From Sphingomonas sanguinis (GTDB lineage: Bacteria; Pseudomonadota; Alphaproteobacteria; Sphingomonadales; Sphingomonadaceae): a DNA stretch of 39,296 nt. Position 1 is the first letter of the stretch. Each line of letters begins with the position of its first letter. Below, in pieces: positions 8,090-15,664 of the stretch. Below the pieces are notes generated by a model that was not told the origin of the DNA, made no database searches, and saw only the letters and a program-made list of their open reading frames with translations. The translations under genes and the position numbers were made by a program. The stretch covers positions 1 through 39,296 of the forward strand of contig NZ_LDTE01000002.1 of NCBI RefSeq assembly GCF_001476905.1. The letters are read 5' to 3'.

Positions 8090-8986
8090 ATGCAGATTTC
8101 CAACTCCACCTCCACCCTTTATGAGAGCACCACGAAGCGCATGGCGGCCCTGCAGGGCAAGGCCAATGAGCTGATGGTGCAGAACGCGACCGGCAAGCGG
8201 CTGATAAAACCCTCCGACGATGCCGCCGCGTCGGCGCAGATCGCGCAGCTCGACCGCGCCGATGCCGATTCGGCCGTCTACAAGGGCAATCTGAACCTCG
8301 CCAAATCGGTGTTGCAGCAGGTCGACACGACCCTGGGGTCGATCGGCGACCAGTTGAAGAACGCCGCCGAGATCGCGACCAAGGCCGCCAACGGCACGCT
8401 CAGCGACTATGACCGTTCGGTGCTGGGCGACCAGCTGATCGCGATCCGCGACCAGCTGGTCCAGCTAGGCAATACCCGTGACATGCGCAACCAACCGCTG
8501 TTCGGCACGGTCGACGGCACCAATGCGGTGCAGTTGAACAACGGCACGGCCAGCTATGCCGATTCGCAGGTCTCGGCGGTCCCCATCGACCGCGACCAGA
8601 CGGTCGAGGTGACGGTCAGCGCCAAACAGGTCTTCCAGTCGGGCAGCAGCGACACCTTCACGGTGCTCAACAACCTGATCACCGGTCTGAAGACGCCCGG
8701 CACGCCCGCCGCCACGTTGAGCAGCGCGATCGACCAGCTGAACGCCGCCAACAACAATGTCGCCACGGTCCAGGCGTCGGTCGGCGCGCGCGAAACCCGC
8801 GTCACCTTGCAGGAAAGCCTGATGCAGGGCGCTGCCACTGATCGCGCCACGCTGCGCTCCAGTGTCGAGGACGTCGATATCGCCAGCAACATCGCCCAGT
8901 TGCAGCAGACGATGACCGTGCTGCAGGCGACGCAGGCGAGCTTCAGCAAGCTGGCCGGGCTGTCGCTGTTCGATTATCTGAAATAA
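8090..8986 (+). CDS. flgL: Flagellar hook-associated protein 3 FlgL (flagellin family)
   Basis: Second junction protein, adapter between FlgK and flagellin. The flagellin-type N-terminus starts MQISNSTSTLYESTTKRM, with ATGKRLIKPSDDAAASAQIA (the FlgL version of the flagellin S-x-x-R-I-N-x-A-x-D-D-A region) at about residues 33-52. The C-terminus has DVDIASNIAQLQQTMTVLQA and ends SKLAGLSLFDYLK, as in flagellins. The ATG at 8090 is chosen over in-frame GTGs at 8081 and 8087, giving 298 aa. Position after flgK and the small size argue for FlgL rather than filament flagellin. Confidence 0.92.
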   Translation: MQISNSTSTLYESTTKRMAALQGKANELMVQNATGKRLIKPSDDAAASAQIAQLDRADADSAVYKGNLNLAKSVLQQVDTTLGSIGDQLKNAAEIATKAANGTLSDYDRSVLGDQLIAIRDQLVQLGNTRDMRNQPLFGTVDGTNAVQLNNGTASYADSQVSAVPIDRDQTVEVTVSAKQVFQSGSSDTFTVLNNLITGLKTPGTPAATLSSAIDQLNAANNNVATVQASVGARETRVTLQESLMQGAATDRATLRSSVEDVDIASNIAQLQQTMTVLQATQASFSKLAGLSLFDYLK

Positions 8987-9099
8987 TCGTCATCGGCGCG
9001 GACATCCTTTCCGGCGCGGTAACCCTATGGTGACCAAATCGCGGTAATCCAGACATCTGACGGCCCTTGTGCCGCTTCCTTCTGGAGAATCGGTCCACC

Positions 9100-9963
9100 A
9101 TGTTTCCTGCCATCGGCCTTGTCATCCTGCTCGGCATGGTCTTCGGCGGCTTCGCCATTACTGGCGGCGCGCTGGGGCCTGTGTTCGAGGCGATTCCCCA
9201 CGAAATGCTCATCATCGGCGGCGCGGCCGTCGGTGCGCTCGTCATCGGCAATAGCGGTGCCGAGCTGAAGGCGCTGGGCGGCGCGATGGGCAAGATCTTC
9301 AAGGGCCCCAAATACAAGAAGCAGGACTATCTCGACGTCATCTTCCTGGTGTCCAAGCTGATGAAGCTGCTGCGCACCGAAGGGCCGATCGCGCTGGAAC
9401 CGCATGTCGAGGACCCCAAGTCCTCCTCCGTGTTCGCCGAATACCCGCGCCTGGTCGCCGACCATACGCTGGTCAACCTGATCGCCGATACGCTGCGCCT
9501 GGTCGTCGTCTCGTCCGGCACGCTCGACGTGCACGCGGTCGAGGAGGTCATGGACAATGCCATCAAGACCCATCACCACGAGGTGGAGGGGCCGCAGGGC
9601 ACGCTGCAGAGCCTGGCCGACTCGCTGCCCGCGCTGGGTATCGTCGCGGCCGTGCTCGGCATCGTGAAGACCATGGGCTCGATCGACAAGCCGCCGAGCG
9701 TGCTGGGCGGGATGATCGGCTCGGCGCTGGTCGGCACCTTCATGGGCGTGTTGCTGGCTTACGGCATCGTCAATCCGTTCGCGGGCCGCCTGAAGCAGGT
9801 GATCGACGCCGACGCCGCCATCTATCACGTCGTCAAGCAGATCATCATCGCCTCGCTCCACGGTCATCCGCAGCCGCTGGTCATCGAGGCGGCGCGTTCG
9901 GGCATCAAGCACAAGGACCAGCCTGGCTTCGCCGAGGTGTTCGACGGCCTGCGGGGACGCTAA
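9100..9963 (+). CDS. motA: Flagellar stator protein MotA
   Basis: Inner-membrane stator subunit of 287 aa; with MotB it conducts ions and turns the rotor through FliG. Four membrane segments are visible: about 3-20, 29-48, 170-190 and 200-222. The large cytoplasmic loop between segments 2 and 3 holds the charged EYPRLVADHTLVNLIADTLR region. LADSLPALGIVAAVLGIVKT in segment 3 carries the conserved proline. GTFMGVLLAYGIVNPFAGRL closes segment 4. The ATG at 9100 follows GGAGA (9084-9088) by about 11 nt; an upstream in-frame ATG at 9067 has no family similarity. A 113-bp gap separates it from flgL, room for its own promoter, though I recognise none. Confidence 0.94.
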   Translation: MFPAIGLVILLGMVFGGFAITGGALGPVFEAIPHEMLIIGGAAVGALVIGNSGAELKALGGAMGKIFKGPKYKKQDYLDVIFLVSKLMKLLRTEGPIALEPHVEDPKSSSVFAEYPRLVADHTLVNLIADTLRLVVVSSGTLDVHAVEEVMDNAIKTHHHEVEGPQGTLQSLADSLPALGIVAAVLGIVKTMGSIDKPPSVLGGMIGSALVGTFMGVLLAYGIVNPFAGRLKQVIDADAAIYHVVKQIIIASLHGHPQPLVIEAARSGIKHKDQPGFAEVFDGLRGR

Positions 9964-9966
9964 GCC

Positions 9967-10857
9967 ATGGCGCGCGCACCGCACGGCAAGAACGAGCCGC
10001 CCAAGATCGTCATCGTCAAGAAGATCATCGCCGATGGTCATGGCGGGCATCATGGCGGTGCGTGGAAGGTCGCCTATGCCGACTTCGTGACCGCGATGAT
10101 GGCGTTCTTCCTGTTGCTCTGGCTGCTGGGCGCGACGACCGAGAAGCAGCGCAAGGGCATCGCCGATTATTTCGCGCCGACCCTGCTCGACACCCGTTCG
10201 ATGGGCGTCGGCGGCGGTGCGCTGAACGGCGGTCCGGGGGCGGGCGACAAGTCCAGCGGCGCGAGCGGCATCGTGCAGCTGATCGTGCCCAAGATGACGC
10301 CCGATGGCGGCGAAAAGGCGGGAACCGGCGACAAGGGCTCGCTGCGCAACCCCAATTCGGTCGCCGTGGATCGCAAGAAGTTCGCCGAGCTGCAAAAGGC
10401 GCTCGAGAAGAAGATGAACATGACGCCGGAGCTCAAGCGCCTGGCCAAGCATATCCGCTTCATCCCGACCCAGAACGGCCTGCGCATCGATCTGGTCGAC
10501 AATGCCGATTATTCGATGTTCGCCAGCGGCACGACCCAGCTGGAGCCCGAGGCGTCCGCGCTGATCGGCACCATCGCCCAGTCGATCGCGGGGCTGCCCA
10601 ACACGATCATGATCCGGGGCCATACCGACAGCCTGGGCTATGGCGATCCGCGCGCGATGAACAACTGGATGCTGTCGTCCAGCCGCGCCGAGTCGACCCG
10701 CCGTCGCTTGGCCGCCGGGGGTATCCCCGAAGCACGCTTCGAGCGGATCGAGGGCGTCGCCGACCGCGAACCGATCATCAGCGACAACCCGTCCGACCCG
10801 CGCAACCGCCGCGTCGCGATCACCCTGCTCTATCGCAAGGGCAGCTTCGGGCAGTAA
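9967..10857 (+). CDS. motB: Flagellar stator protein MotB (OmpA-type peptidoglycan anchor)
   Basis: Stator partner of MotA, 296 aa, anchoring the stator to peptidoglycan. A basic N-terminus (KIVIVKKI) precedes one membrane helix, YADFVTAMMAFFLLLWLLG (about 37-55). Asp39 at the helix start is the expected ion-binding aspartate (Asp32 in E. coli). A Gly/Pro-rich plug and linker follow. The C-terminal OmpA-like domain (about 165-290) contains RGHTDSLGYGDPRAMNNWML, SSSRAESTRRRL and DPRNRRVAITLLY. It begins 3 nt after motA. The helix lacks features I would use to call a sodium motor, so a proton motor is the default assumption. Confidence 0.94.
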   Translation: MARAPHGKNEPPKIVIVKKIIADGHGGHHGGAWKVAYADFVTAMMAFFLLLWLLGATTEKQRKGIADYFAPTLLDTRSMGVGGGALNGGPGAGDKSSGASGIVQLIVPKMTPDGGEKAGTGDKGSLRNPNSVAVDRKKFAELQKALEKKMNMTPELKRLAKHIRFIPTQNGLRIDLVDNADYSMFASGTTQLEPEASALIGTIAQSIAGLPNTIMIRGHTDSLGYGDPRAMNNWMLSSSRAESTRRRLAAGGIPEARFERIEGVADREPIISDNPSDPRNRRVAITLLYRKGSFGQ

Positions 10858-11028
10858 GCGCGCGCCCATCGCTCATCGATGGCGTGCCCGAAGCGCGAAA
10901 AGCACGGGCTTATCGGGCTGCGTCGCCCCGAAGGTGCCTGGGCCAGTGCCGCCGTGCGGCAAGGCGGCTGGCCAGCACCGACGTGATCCGGCTGGTCGAA
11001 AATCCTTGCCGCCTCCAGATAAAGCGAA
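10858..11028. other. Intergenic spacer between motB and the mucR-like gene
   Basis: About 170 bp without a gene between the ends of two convergent genes. I see only weak 5-bp hairpin potential (CGTGC/GCACG around 10881-10905) and no clear T-tract terminator for motB. The visible terminator in this spacer (11029-11079) faces the opposite strand. Confidence 0.4.
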
Positions 11029-11079
11029 ACCCGCCCGACGGGCCCTGCTCCGGGAGATGAGCGGGGTCGTCGGACGGGT
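11021..11079 (-). terminator. Terminator of the mucR-like gene
   Basis: Read on the minus strand, arms at 11079-11068 and 11040-11029 pair over 12 positions with one mismatch (ACCCG-CCGACG with CGTCGG-CGGGT). The GC-rich loop can fold further. The stem is followed by the T-containing tract TTCGCTTT (11028-11021). It lies about 30 bp downstream of the stop codon at 11109. Confidence 0.6.
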
Positions 11080-11108
11080 CTCAGGCGATCGGTTGATCGC
11101 GGTGACGC

Positions 11109-11600
11109 TTATTCGGCGTCGGCGGCGTCCGCCTTGCGCGACTTGCGGGCGGCCGGGGCGTTGGCGGTGTTGCGCGGACCGGGCTTGCGGCCCAGGCCGA
11201 TCTTCTTGGCCATTGCGCGACGGCTTTCCGAATAGCTCTCGGCGACCATCGGATAATCCGGCTTCAGGCCATAACGCTCGCGATATTCTTCCGGCGTCAG
11301 GCCGTGGGTCGCGAGGTGGCGGCGCAGCGTCTTATAGGGCTTGCCGTCGATCATCGAGACGATGTGATCCTTCGAGGCCAGCGACTTACGAACCGACACG
11401 GCCGGAACATATTCGGTTGGCGTTTCGACATCGGCGGTCTGCGGCGCAGAACCCAGCAACGAAGACACGGTTTCGTGCATCTTGTGCAGGAAAGCCGGAA
11501 CCTCTTCCGACGAGGTGCGGGTATTGGGGTTGCCCAGCCACGCAATGGTCAGTTCGGTTGCCAGTTCTACGGCATTCACATCGATAGGGTCGTCGGCCAT
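11109..11600 (-). CDS. MucR/Ros-family transcriptional regulator with Ser in place of the first zinc-ligand Cys
   Basis: DNA-binding regulator of 163 aa. The N-terminal half (VELATELTIAWLGNPN) is the helical oligomerisation part typical of MucR/Ros/RosAR. The zinc-finger-like domain covers about residues 75-135, with KDHIVSMIDGKPYKTLRRHL, then ATHGLTPEEYRERYGLKPDY and SESRRAMAKKIGLGR. In Ros the metal site is Cys-x2-Cys/Asp-x9-His-x3/4-His. Here it reads Ser82-x2-Asp85-x9-His95-x3-His99, so the cysteine is lost. MucR proteins are global, H-NS-like silencers of motility and exopolysaccharide genes, and this gene sits beside the flagellar cluster. AGGAG lies 8 nt before the ATG at 11600. The C-terminal tail is Ala/Lys-rich. 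Confidence 0.88.
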   Translation of the reverse strand: MADDPIDVNAVELATELTIAWLGNPNTRTSSEEVPAFLHKMHETVSSLLGSAPQTADVETPTEYVPAVSVRKSLASKDHIVSMIDGKPYKTLRRHLATHGLTPEEYRERYGLKPDYPMVAESYSESRRAMAKKIGLGRKPGPRNTANAPAARKSRKADAADAE

Positions 11601-11640
11601 GATACGCTCCTGTTAAAGATCGCCGTGACCTAACCGTCCA

Positions 11641-11884
11641 TCGCGTGGCGTCAACCTTTGAATAGGAAAATGGAGCAAAAAACAGCAAATCGACGACAGT
11701 TTTATTTAGAAAGGCTGATCGGATAATTGCCAAAAGCAAAGCAATAACGGCGAAAATGGCCGCTTCGCTATTGTCCGACCGATCCGACATTCAGGATGCC
11801 AGGACGAATAGGATCGCAGATGAAATCCTGGTCATATATGATGGTGGGCGCCCCATGCGCGCCGACGCGATGCGCAAAATTCAA
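11641..11884. other. AT-rich intergenic region upstream of the mucR-like gene
   Basis: This stretch is clearly more AT-rich than the rest of the window, with A-tracts such as GCAAAAAACAGC and a GATAAT-like element near 11721. It must hold the mucR promoter on the minus strand: TTGCTG and TATTCA at about 18-bp spacing are one weak candidate. MucR proteins bind AT-rich DNA and often repress themselves, so autoregulation here is plausible. No convincing protein gene was found. Confidence 0.4.
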
Positions 11885-12020
11885 CCGATTGCAAATCATG
11901 CAACTAAAATTGATGAGGTTGCATTTGTGTTAATCGCAAAGCTCCGCCAGAGAGAGCGGGCCTTTCAGGCATCCTCTCCTAAAAACTTTCACGGCTGGTC
12001 CTCGGACCAGCCTTTTTTTT
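11885..12020 (+). ncRNA. Candidate small RNA ending in a strong terminator
   Basis: An orphan + strand terminator ends this region although no + strand protein gene precedes it. Upstream of it are a dyad (GATT 11887-11890 with AATC 11932-11935, and ATGCAAC 11898-11904 with GTTGCAT 11918-11924) and a small hairpin (CCGC 11944-11947, GCGG 11956-11959). A single-stranded CCTCTCCT at 11973-11980 resembles an anti-Shine-Dalgarno seed like those of many alphaproteobacterial sRNAs. An 88-codon frame crosses the region but stops only beyond the terminator and has no recognisable features, so RNA is preferred. The 5' end is a guess. Confidence 0.45.
11993..12020 (+). terminator. Rho-independent terminator
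   Basis: GGCTGGTC (11993-12000) pairs with GACCAGCC (12005-12012) around the tetraloop CTCG, followed by eight T residues (12013-12020). This is a textbook intrinsic terminator on the + strand. On the minus strand there is no T-run after the stem, so it is directional. Confidence 0.9.
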
Positions 12021-12106
12021 GACTTGCTTCCGCCGCGTATCGGCCTAGGCTACCCCATCGCCGCGCACCAAATATAAGACAAGCAGGAGTGGAAGCCGCC
12101 GGGAAA

Positions 12107-12205
12107 CCGGCACCCGCGCGTCGGTGCCGGGGGTTGAGCGACATTTCGCTCCCCCCGTTCTTGCCATCAACATTGTCGATTGGGGCCGCTCAGGCGGAGC
12201 GGCCC
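12107..12205 (-). terminator. Cluster of hairpins downstream of the rpoN-distal gene
   Basis: Three strong dyads follow the stop at 12236 on the minus strand. A 9-bp stem has arms 12183-12191/12197-12205. A stem has arms 12136-12141/12146-12151, extendable by GGGGG/CCCCC. A perfect 8-bp stem has arms 12107-12114/12123-12130 and is followed on the minus strand by TTT. The last two share bases, so they are partly exclusive. They probably form the 3' end of the lpt-rpoN transcript; T-tracts are weak, so factor-dependent termination or RNA stabilisation is also possible. Confidence 0.45.
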
Positions 12206-12235
12206 GATGTCGCGCCACAAGCTCGCCGCGTGGGT

Positions 12236-12637
12236 TCAGCCCTTGTTGCCGGACGACGGCCGATGCAGAAACTGGTCGAGCGCGGACAATGCCATTCCCG
12301 CAAAGGCGGCCATCTCCGGCATGCCGGAACGGGTGGTTCCCCCCGATTGCGGCCCCTGAGCGGCTTCACCGGGCTGCGTTCCCTGACTGGCCTCGTCCTT
12401 CTGCGGATCATGTGTCGGAGCGGCGGCCGGTTCGTCGGTGGTGCGCCGTCCCGTCTCGCGGGCGATGGCGGAGGCCGCAACGATCAGGCCGGTGGCGAGC
12501 AGCTGCCGTCCCGCCGGGCTGCGCGCCTGGTCGAGCAGGACCTGGCCGATCCGGTGCAGGGACGACGAGCCGGAGGAAGCGGCCGGTTCGTCCTGCGCGG
12601 CCTTTTTCTGCTTCTTCTTATGCTTCTTCTTGCCCAT
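12236..12637 (-). CDS. Small hypothetical protein with Lys-rich N-terminus
   Basis: Protein of 133 aa that I do not recognise. It begins with a strongly basic run (MGKKKHKKKQKKAAQ), then a Ser-rich stretch. A helical region LHRIGQVLLDQARSPAGRQL leads into a mildly hydrophobic segment (LLATGLIVAASAIA, about 48-61). A Pro/Gly/Thr/Gln-rich linker follows, and a C-terminal helix GMALSALDQFLH. It lies 63 bp downstream of rpoN on the same strand. In many proteobacteria the gene at this place is hpf/raiA (ribosome hibernation factor), but this sequence does not resemble it. No opposing coding evidence is stronger, and the coding frame keeps GC-rich third positions. Confidence 0.6.
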   Translation of the reverse strand: MGKKKHKKKQKKAAQDEPAASSGSSSLHRIGQVLLDQARSPAGRQLLATGLIVAASAIARETGRRTTDEPAAAPTHDPQKDEASQGTQPGEAAQGPQSGGTTRSGMPEMAAFAGMALSALDQFLHRPSSGNKG

Positions 12638-12700
12638 GAGCGTCCCGGCTTCCTAAGTGTGTTTCCAATATAATACACGTCGGGCGTGGTTCAAGTCGTG

Positions 12701-14182
12701 TCAGCCGCCCAGCGCCCGGGCGCGGCGGCGCTGGACCGAACTACCGATGCCCATCGCCTCGCGATATTTGGCGACCGTCCGGCGCGCGATATCGAAACCC
12801 TTGGCCTGGAGCAGTTCGACCAAGGTATCGTCCGACAGGATCTTGGCGCCCTCGTTCGCGATCAGCGTTTTGATCGCGCTCTTCACCGCCTCGGCCGACA
12901 CCGCATCGCCGCCATCCGCCGCCGCGATGCCGCTGGTGAAGAAGAATTTCAGCTCGAACAGCCCGCGCGCACAGCTGAGATACTTGTTGCTGGTCACCCG
13001 GCTGACGGTCGATTCATGCATCCCGATCGCCTCCGCGACCCGCGCCAGGGTCAGCGGGCGCAGATGCGCGACTCCGTGCAGGAAGAAGGCCTCCTGCTGC
13101 TTCACGATTTCGGTCGCGACGCGGATGATCGTGCGCTGGCGCTGGTCGAGCGCCTTCATCAGCCAGTTGGCATTGGCCAGGCAATCGGCCAGCCACGCCT
13201 TCGACCCCTTGTCCTGCGGTCCGTGGCGCAGTTCCTGGTAATAGCGCCGATTGACCAGCACGCGGGGCAGGGTGGCGGTGTTCAGCTCGATGCCCCAGCC
13301 CGCCTTGGTCCGCGTGACGAACAGGTCGGGCACCACCGCCCGCGCCGGTTCGCCGCCATAGCGACAACCGGGCTTGGGATCGTAGCCACGCAGCTCGCGG
13401 ATCATGTCCGCCATATCCTCGTCATCGACCCCGCAGAGCCGTTTCAGCCGAACAAGGTCGCCGCGCGCCAGCAGGTCGAGATTGGCGATGAGCCTGGCCA
13501 TGCAGGGATCGTAACGGTCGACCTCCTTGGCCTGCAGCGCCAGGCATTCGGCCAGGTCGCGCGCGCCGACGCCGGTCGGGTCCAGGCCCTGGACGACCGA
13601 CAGCACCGATTCGACCCGCGCGATCGACACGCCCAGCCGCTCGGCGATCTCCGCCAGCGGCACGGTCAGATAGCCCGCCTCGTCCAGCTGGTCGATGATG
13701 TGCGCCGCGATGGTCAGCTCGACCCCCGACAGGATCAGCGCGACCTGCGCCTCCAGATGCTCAGCCAGATTGGGCGCGTCGTCGGGCAGCGAATCCCAGT
13801 CGGGGCCGTCTTCGCCGCCCAAGCCTCCGCTGCTCGTCCCGTTCAGCGACAGGCCGCCATCGGGGCCGGTGCCGCCATCGACCACGCTGTCCTGCTGGTG
13901 GCTCTCGGTCGCATAATCCAGGTCGAGCCCGCGATCCTCGGCGGGCGCGGTGCCCGCGACCAGTTCGTCGGCACCCGCCGGAGCCTCGCGCTCGGGGCGC
14001 TCCGGCGTCGCCACCTCGCGCACGGCGGTCGCATCGAGCAGGGGGTTCTTCTCCACCTCCTCGGCGATGAACGCTTCGATCTCCAGATTGGACAGCGTCA
14101 GCAGCTTGATCGCCTGCTGAAGCTGCGGCGTCATGACCAGCGACTGCGACTGGCGGATATCGAGGCGCGGGGCGAGGCTCAT
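12701..14182 (-). CDS. rpoN: RNA polymerase sigma-54 factor RpoN
   Basis: Sigma-54 of 493 aa. Region I is the Gln/Leu-rich activator-contact segment (LDIRQSQSLVMTPQLQQAIK, residues 7-26) followed by IEAFIAEEVEKNPLL. Region II (about 60-120) is acidic and Gly-rich. The core-binding domain is in the middle. The C-terminal DNA-binding part includes a helix-turn-helix and the invariant RpoN box ARRTVAKYRE at residues 466-475, which recognises the -24 element. It follows lptB by 60 bp, an arrangement (lptA-lptB-rpoN) conserved in proteobacteria. It is the likely factor for the sigma-54 promoter at 131-145, upstream of flgB. Confidence 0.96.
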   Translation of the reverse strand: MSLAPRLDIRQSQSLVMTPQLQQAIKLLTLSNLEIEAFIAEEVEKNPLLDATAVREVATPERPEREAPAGADELVAGTAPAEDRGLDLDYATESHQQDSVVDGGTGPDGGLSLNGTSSGGLGGEDGPDWDSLPDDAPNLAEHLEAQVALILSGVELTIAAHIIDQLDEAGYLTVPLAEIAERLGVSIARVESVLSVVQGLDPTGVGARDLAECLALQAKEVDRYDPCMARLIANLDLLARGDLVRLKRLCGVDDEDMADMIRELRGYDPKPGCRYGGEPARAVVPDLFVTRTKAGWGIELNTATLPRVLVNRRYYQELRHGPQDKGSKAWLADCLANANWLMKALDQRQRTIIRVATEIVKQQEAFFLHGVAHLRPLTLARVAEAIGMHESTVSRVTSNKYLSCARGLFELKFFFTSGIAAADGGDAVSAEAVKSAIKTLIANEGAKILSDDTLVELLQAKGFDIARRTVAKYREAMGIGSSVQRRRARALGG

Positions 14183-14242
14183 CCCGCCGTTTCCGCGCCG
14201 GTCATGCCATCAGGTGCGGATCGACGGACGGCGTTCATCGGA

Positions 14243-15043
14243 TCAGAGCGAAAAGCCCTCGCCAAGATAGAGGCGGCGGACATTGGCGTCGGCAACCAGT
14301 TCCTCCGGCGATCCGGTGAACAGCACCCGCCCGTCATAGATGATGTAGGCGCGGTCGACGATGTCCAGCGTCTCGCGGACATTATGGTCGGTGATCAGCA
14401 CCCCGATGTCGCGCCGCTTCAGATCCTTCACCAAGTCGCGGATGTCGGCGATCGAGATGGGGTCGATGCCCGCGAACGGTTCGTCGAGCAGCATGATCGA
14501 CGGATCGGCGGCCAGCGCCCGCGCGATTTCCGCGCGGCGCCGCTCGCCGCCCGACAGCGCCATGGCGGGCGCGGCGCGCAGGCGGGTCAGGCCGAATTCC
14601 TCCAGCAGCTTGTCGAGCTTGCGCGCGCGCTCGGCCGGATCGGGCTCGGCCAGCTCCAGCACGGTCAGGATGTTCTTCTCGATCGAGAGCCCGCGAAAGA
14701 TCGAGGTTTCCTGCGGCAGATAACCCAGGCCCAGGATCGCGCGGCGATACATGGGCAGGCCGGTGATATCCTCGCCGTCCAGCATGATGCGGCCCGAATC
14801 GGGCTTCACCAGCCCCATGACCGAATAGAAGCAGGTCGTCTTGCCCGCGCCATTGGGGCCGAGCAGCCCGATCACCTCGCCGCGCCCGACCGACACCGAC
14901 ACGTCGGTCAGGACGGTGCGCTTGTCATAGCTCTTGGCGATCGACACGACCTGCAGGCCATGGGCGACCGGCGGCTCCGATACGGGGCTGGTGCGATGGC
15001 CCGAGCGCTGATCGGCTTCGCGAATCGGGGTTTCCATGTCCAT
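14243..15043 (-). CDS. lptB: LPS export ABC transporter ATP-binding protein LptB
   Basis: ATPase of the LptB2FG exporter that extracts LPS from the inner membrane. The 266-aa protein has Walker A GPNGAGKTT (62-70), Q-loop YLPQETSIF, signature LSGGERRR (163-170), Walker B IMLLDEP (183-189), and the switch His in LITDHNVRETL. YIIYDGRVLFTGSPEELVA is the usual LptB C-terminus. An N-terminal extension of about 28 residues precedes the ABC fold, so an internal start is possible, but AAGGAAAG lies upstream of the ATG at 15043. lptA and lptC precede it on the same strand. Periplasmic LptA and inner-membrane LptC complete the bridge to LptDE. Confidence 0.95.
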   Translation of the reverse strand: MDMETPIREADQRSGHRTSPVSEPPVAHGLQVVSIAKSYDKRTVLTDVSVSVGRGEVIGLLGPNGAGKTTCFYSVMGLVKPDSGRIMLDGEDITGLPMYRRAILGLGYLPQETSIFRGLSIEKNILTVLELAEPDPAERARKLDKLLEEFGLTRLRAAPAMALSGGERRRAEIARALAADPSIMLLDEPFAGIDPISIADIRDLVKDLKRRDIGVLITDHNVRETLDIVDRAYIIYDGRVLFTGSPEELVADANVRRLYLGEGFSL

Positions 15044-15103
15044 CGGCCGGTACTTTCCTTAGCTGGCGGCACGTTAGCGCGAGGCAGGCGCCCGCGTCAC
15101 GCC

Positions 15104-15646
15104 TCAGTTGCGATCGGGGACCGAGAAGGTGCCCGTGACCCGGCCCGACGGCGCGCGCGTGACCGTGCCGCCGCTGCCCGACGACGCGCCGCCCGCGACC
15201 GACGATCCGTCGATCACCGCGCGACCGGTGTCGAGATTGATGGTCAGGCGACCGCCGTTCACCGTGTTGCCGTCCTGGGTCAGGGTGACATTGCCCAGCA
15301 TGGTGATGACCCGGCGATTGAGGTCGTAGATGCCGTAATTCGCGCGCGCGGTCTGGTTGGGGCGCTTGACGACGACATTGCCCGATGCCTCGAACCGCGA
15401 GACCTGCGGCTTTCCGCCGATCACCTGGCCGGTATAGATGATGACCACCCGCGCGGCGGTCAGCGTCATTTCCGCCTGGCGCAGCGAGACATTGCCCGTC
15501 AGGACGCCGCGATTCTGCTTGTCCTGCAACTCGATCACGTCCGCGCCGAAATCGACGGGCGCGCGGCTGTTGTGCTTGCCCTGCGCGATCGCGGAGCCTG
15601 CCAGGACGAGAAGGGCCGGAGCCGCGACGGCAAAGAGCTTGTGCAT
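15104..15646 (-). CDS. lptA: LPS transport periplasmic protein LptA
   Basis: Periplasmic bridge protein of 180 aa (OstA-like beta-jellyroll). The signal peptide MHKLFAVAAPALLVLAGSAIA ends in a good SAIA/Q site. The OstA-N fold is visible as alternating short beta segments: PVDFGADVIELQDKQNRGVL, TGNVSLRQAEMTLTAARVVI, then GNVVVKRPNQTARANYGIYD and ITMLGNVTLTQDGNTVNGGR. The C-terminal 35 residues are Gly/Ser-rich and likely disordered. The gene is placed between lptC (18 bp upstream) and lptB (60 bp downstream). In sphingomonads, many of which make glycosphingolipids in place of LPS, the lipid actually carried by this system is open. Confidence 0.9.
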   Translation of the reverse strand: MHKLFAVAAPALLVLAGSAIAQGKHNSRAPVDFGADVIELQDKQNRGVLTGNVSLRQAEMTLTAARVVIIYTGQVIGGKPQVSRFEASGNVVVKRPNQTARANYGIYDLNRRVITMLGNVTLTQDGNTVNGGRLTINLDTGRAVIDGSSVAGGASSGSGGTVTRAPSGRVTGTFSVPDRN

Positions 15647-15664
15647 AGGCGGCTATTTCGTGCT

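Noticed and set aside
8987..9060. Possible terminator after flgL
   Set aside because: CGGCGCGG occurs twice as a direct repeat, not an inverted one, so no stem forms.
9025..10869. Long minus-strand frame opposite motA-motB
   Set aside because: Same antisense GC-shadow pattern; the + strand frames carry full MotA and MotB signatures.
11756..12022. 88-codon + strand frame
   Set aside because: It runs through the intrinsic terminator and stops just after the T-run, has no good ribosome site and no recognisable domain; a small RNA explains the locus better.
12089..12156. Cobalamin or SRP-like structured RNA
   Set aside because: Hairpins are present, but none of the conserved core sequences of these RNAs (for example the GGAAGGAAGCAGCC of SRP RNA) is found.
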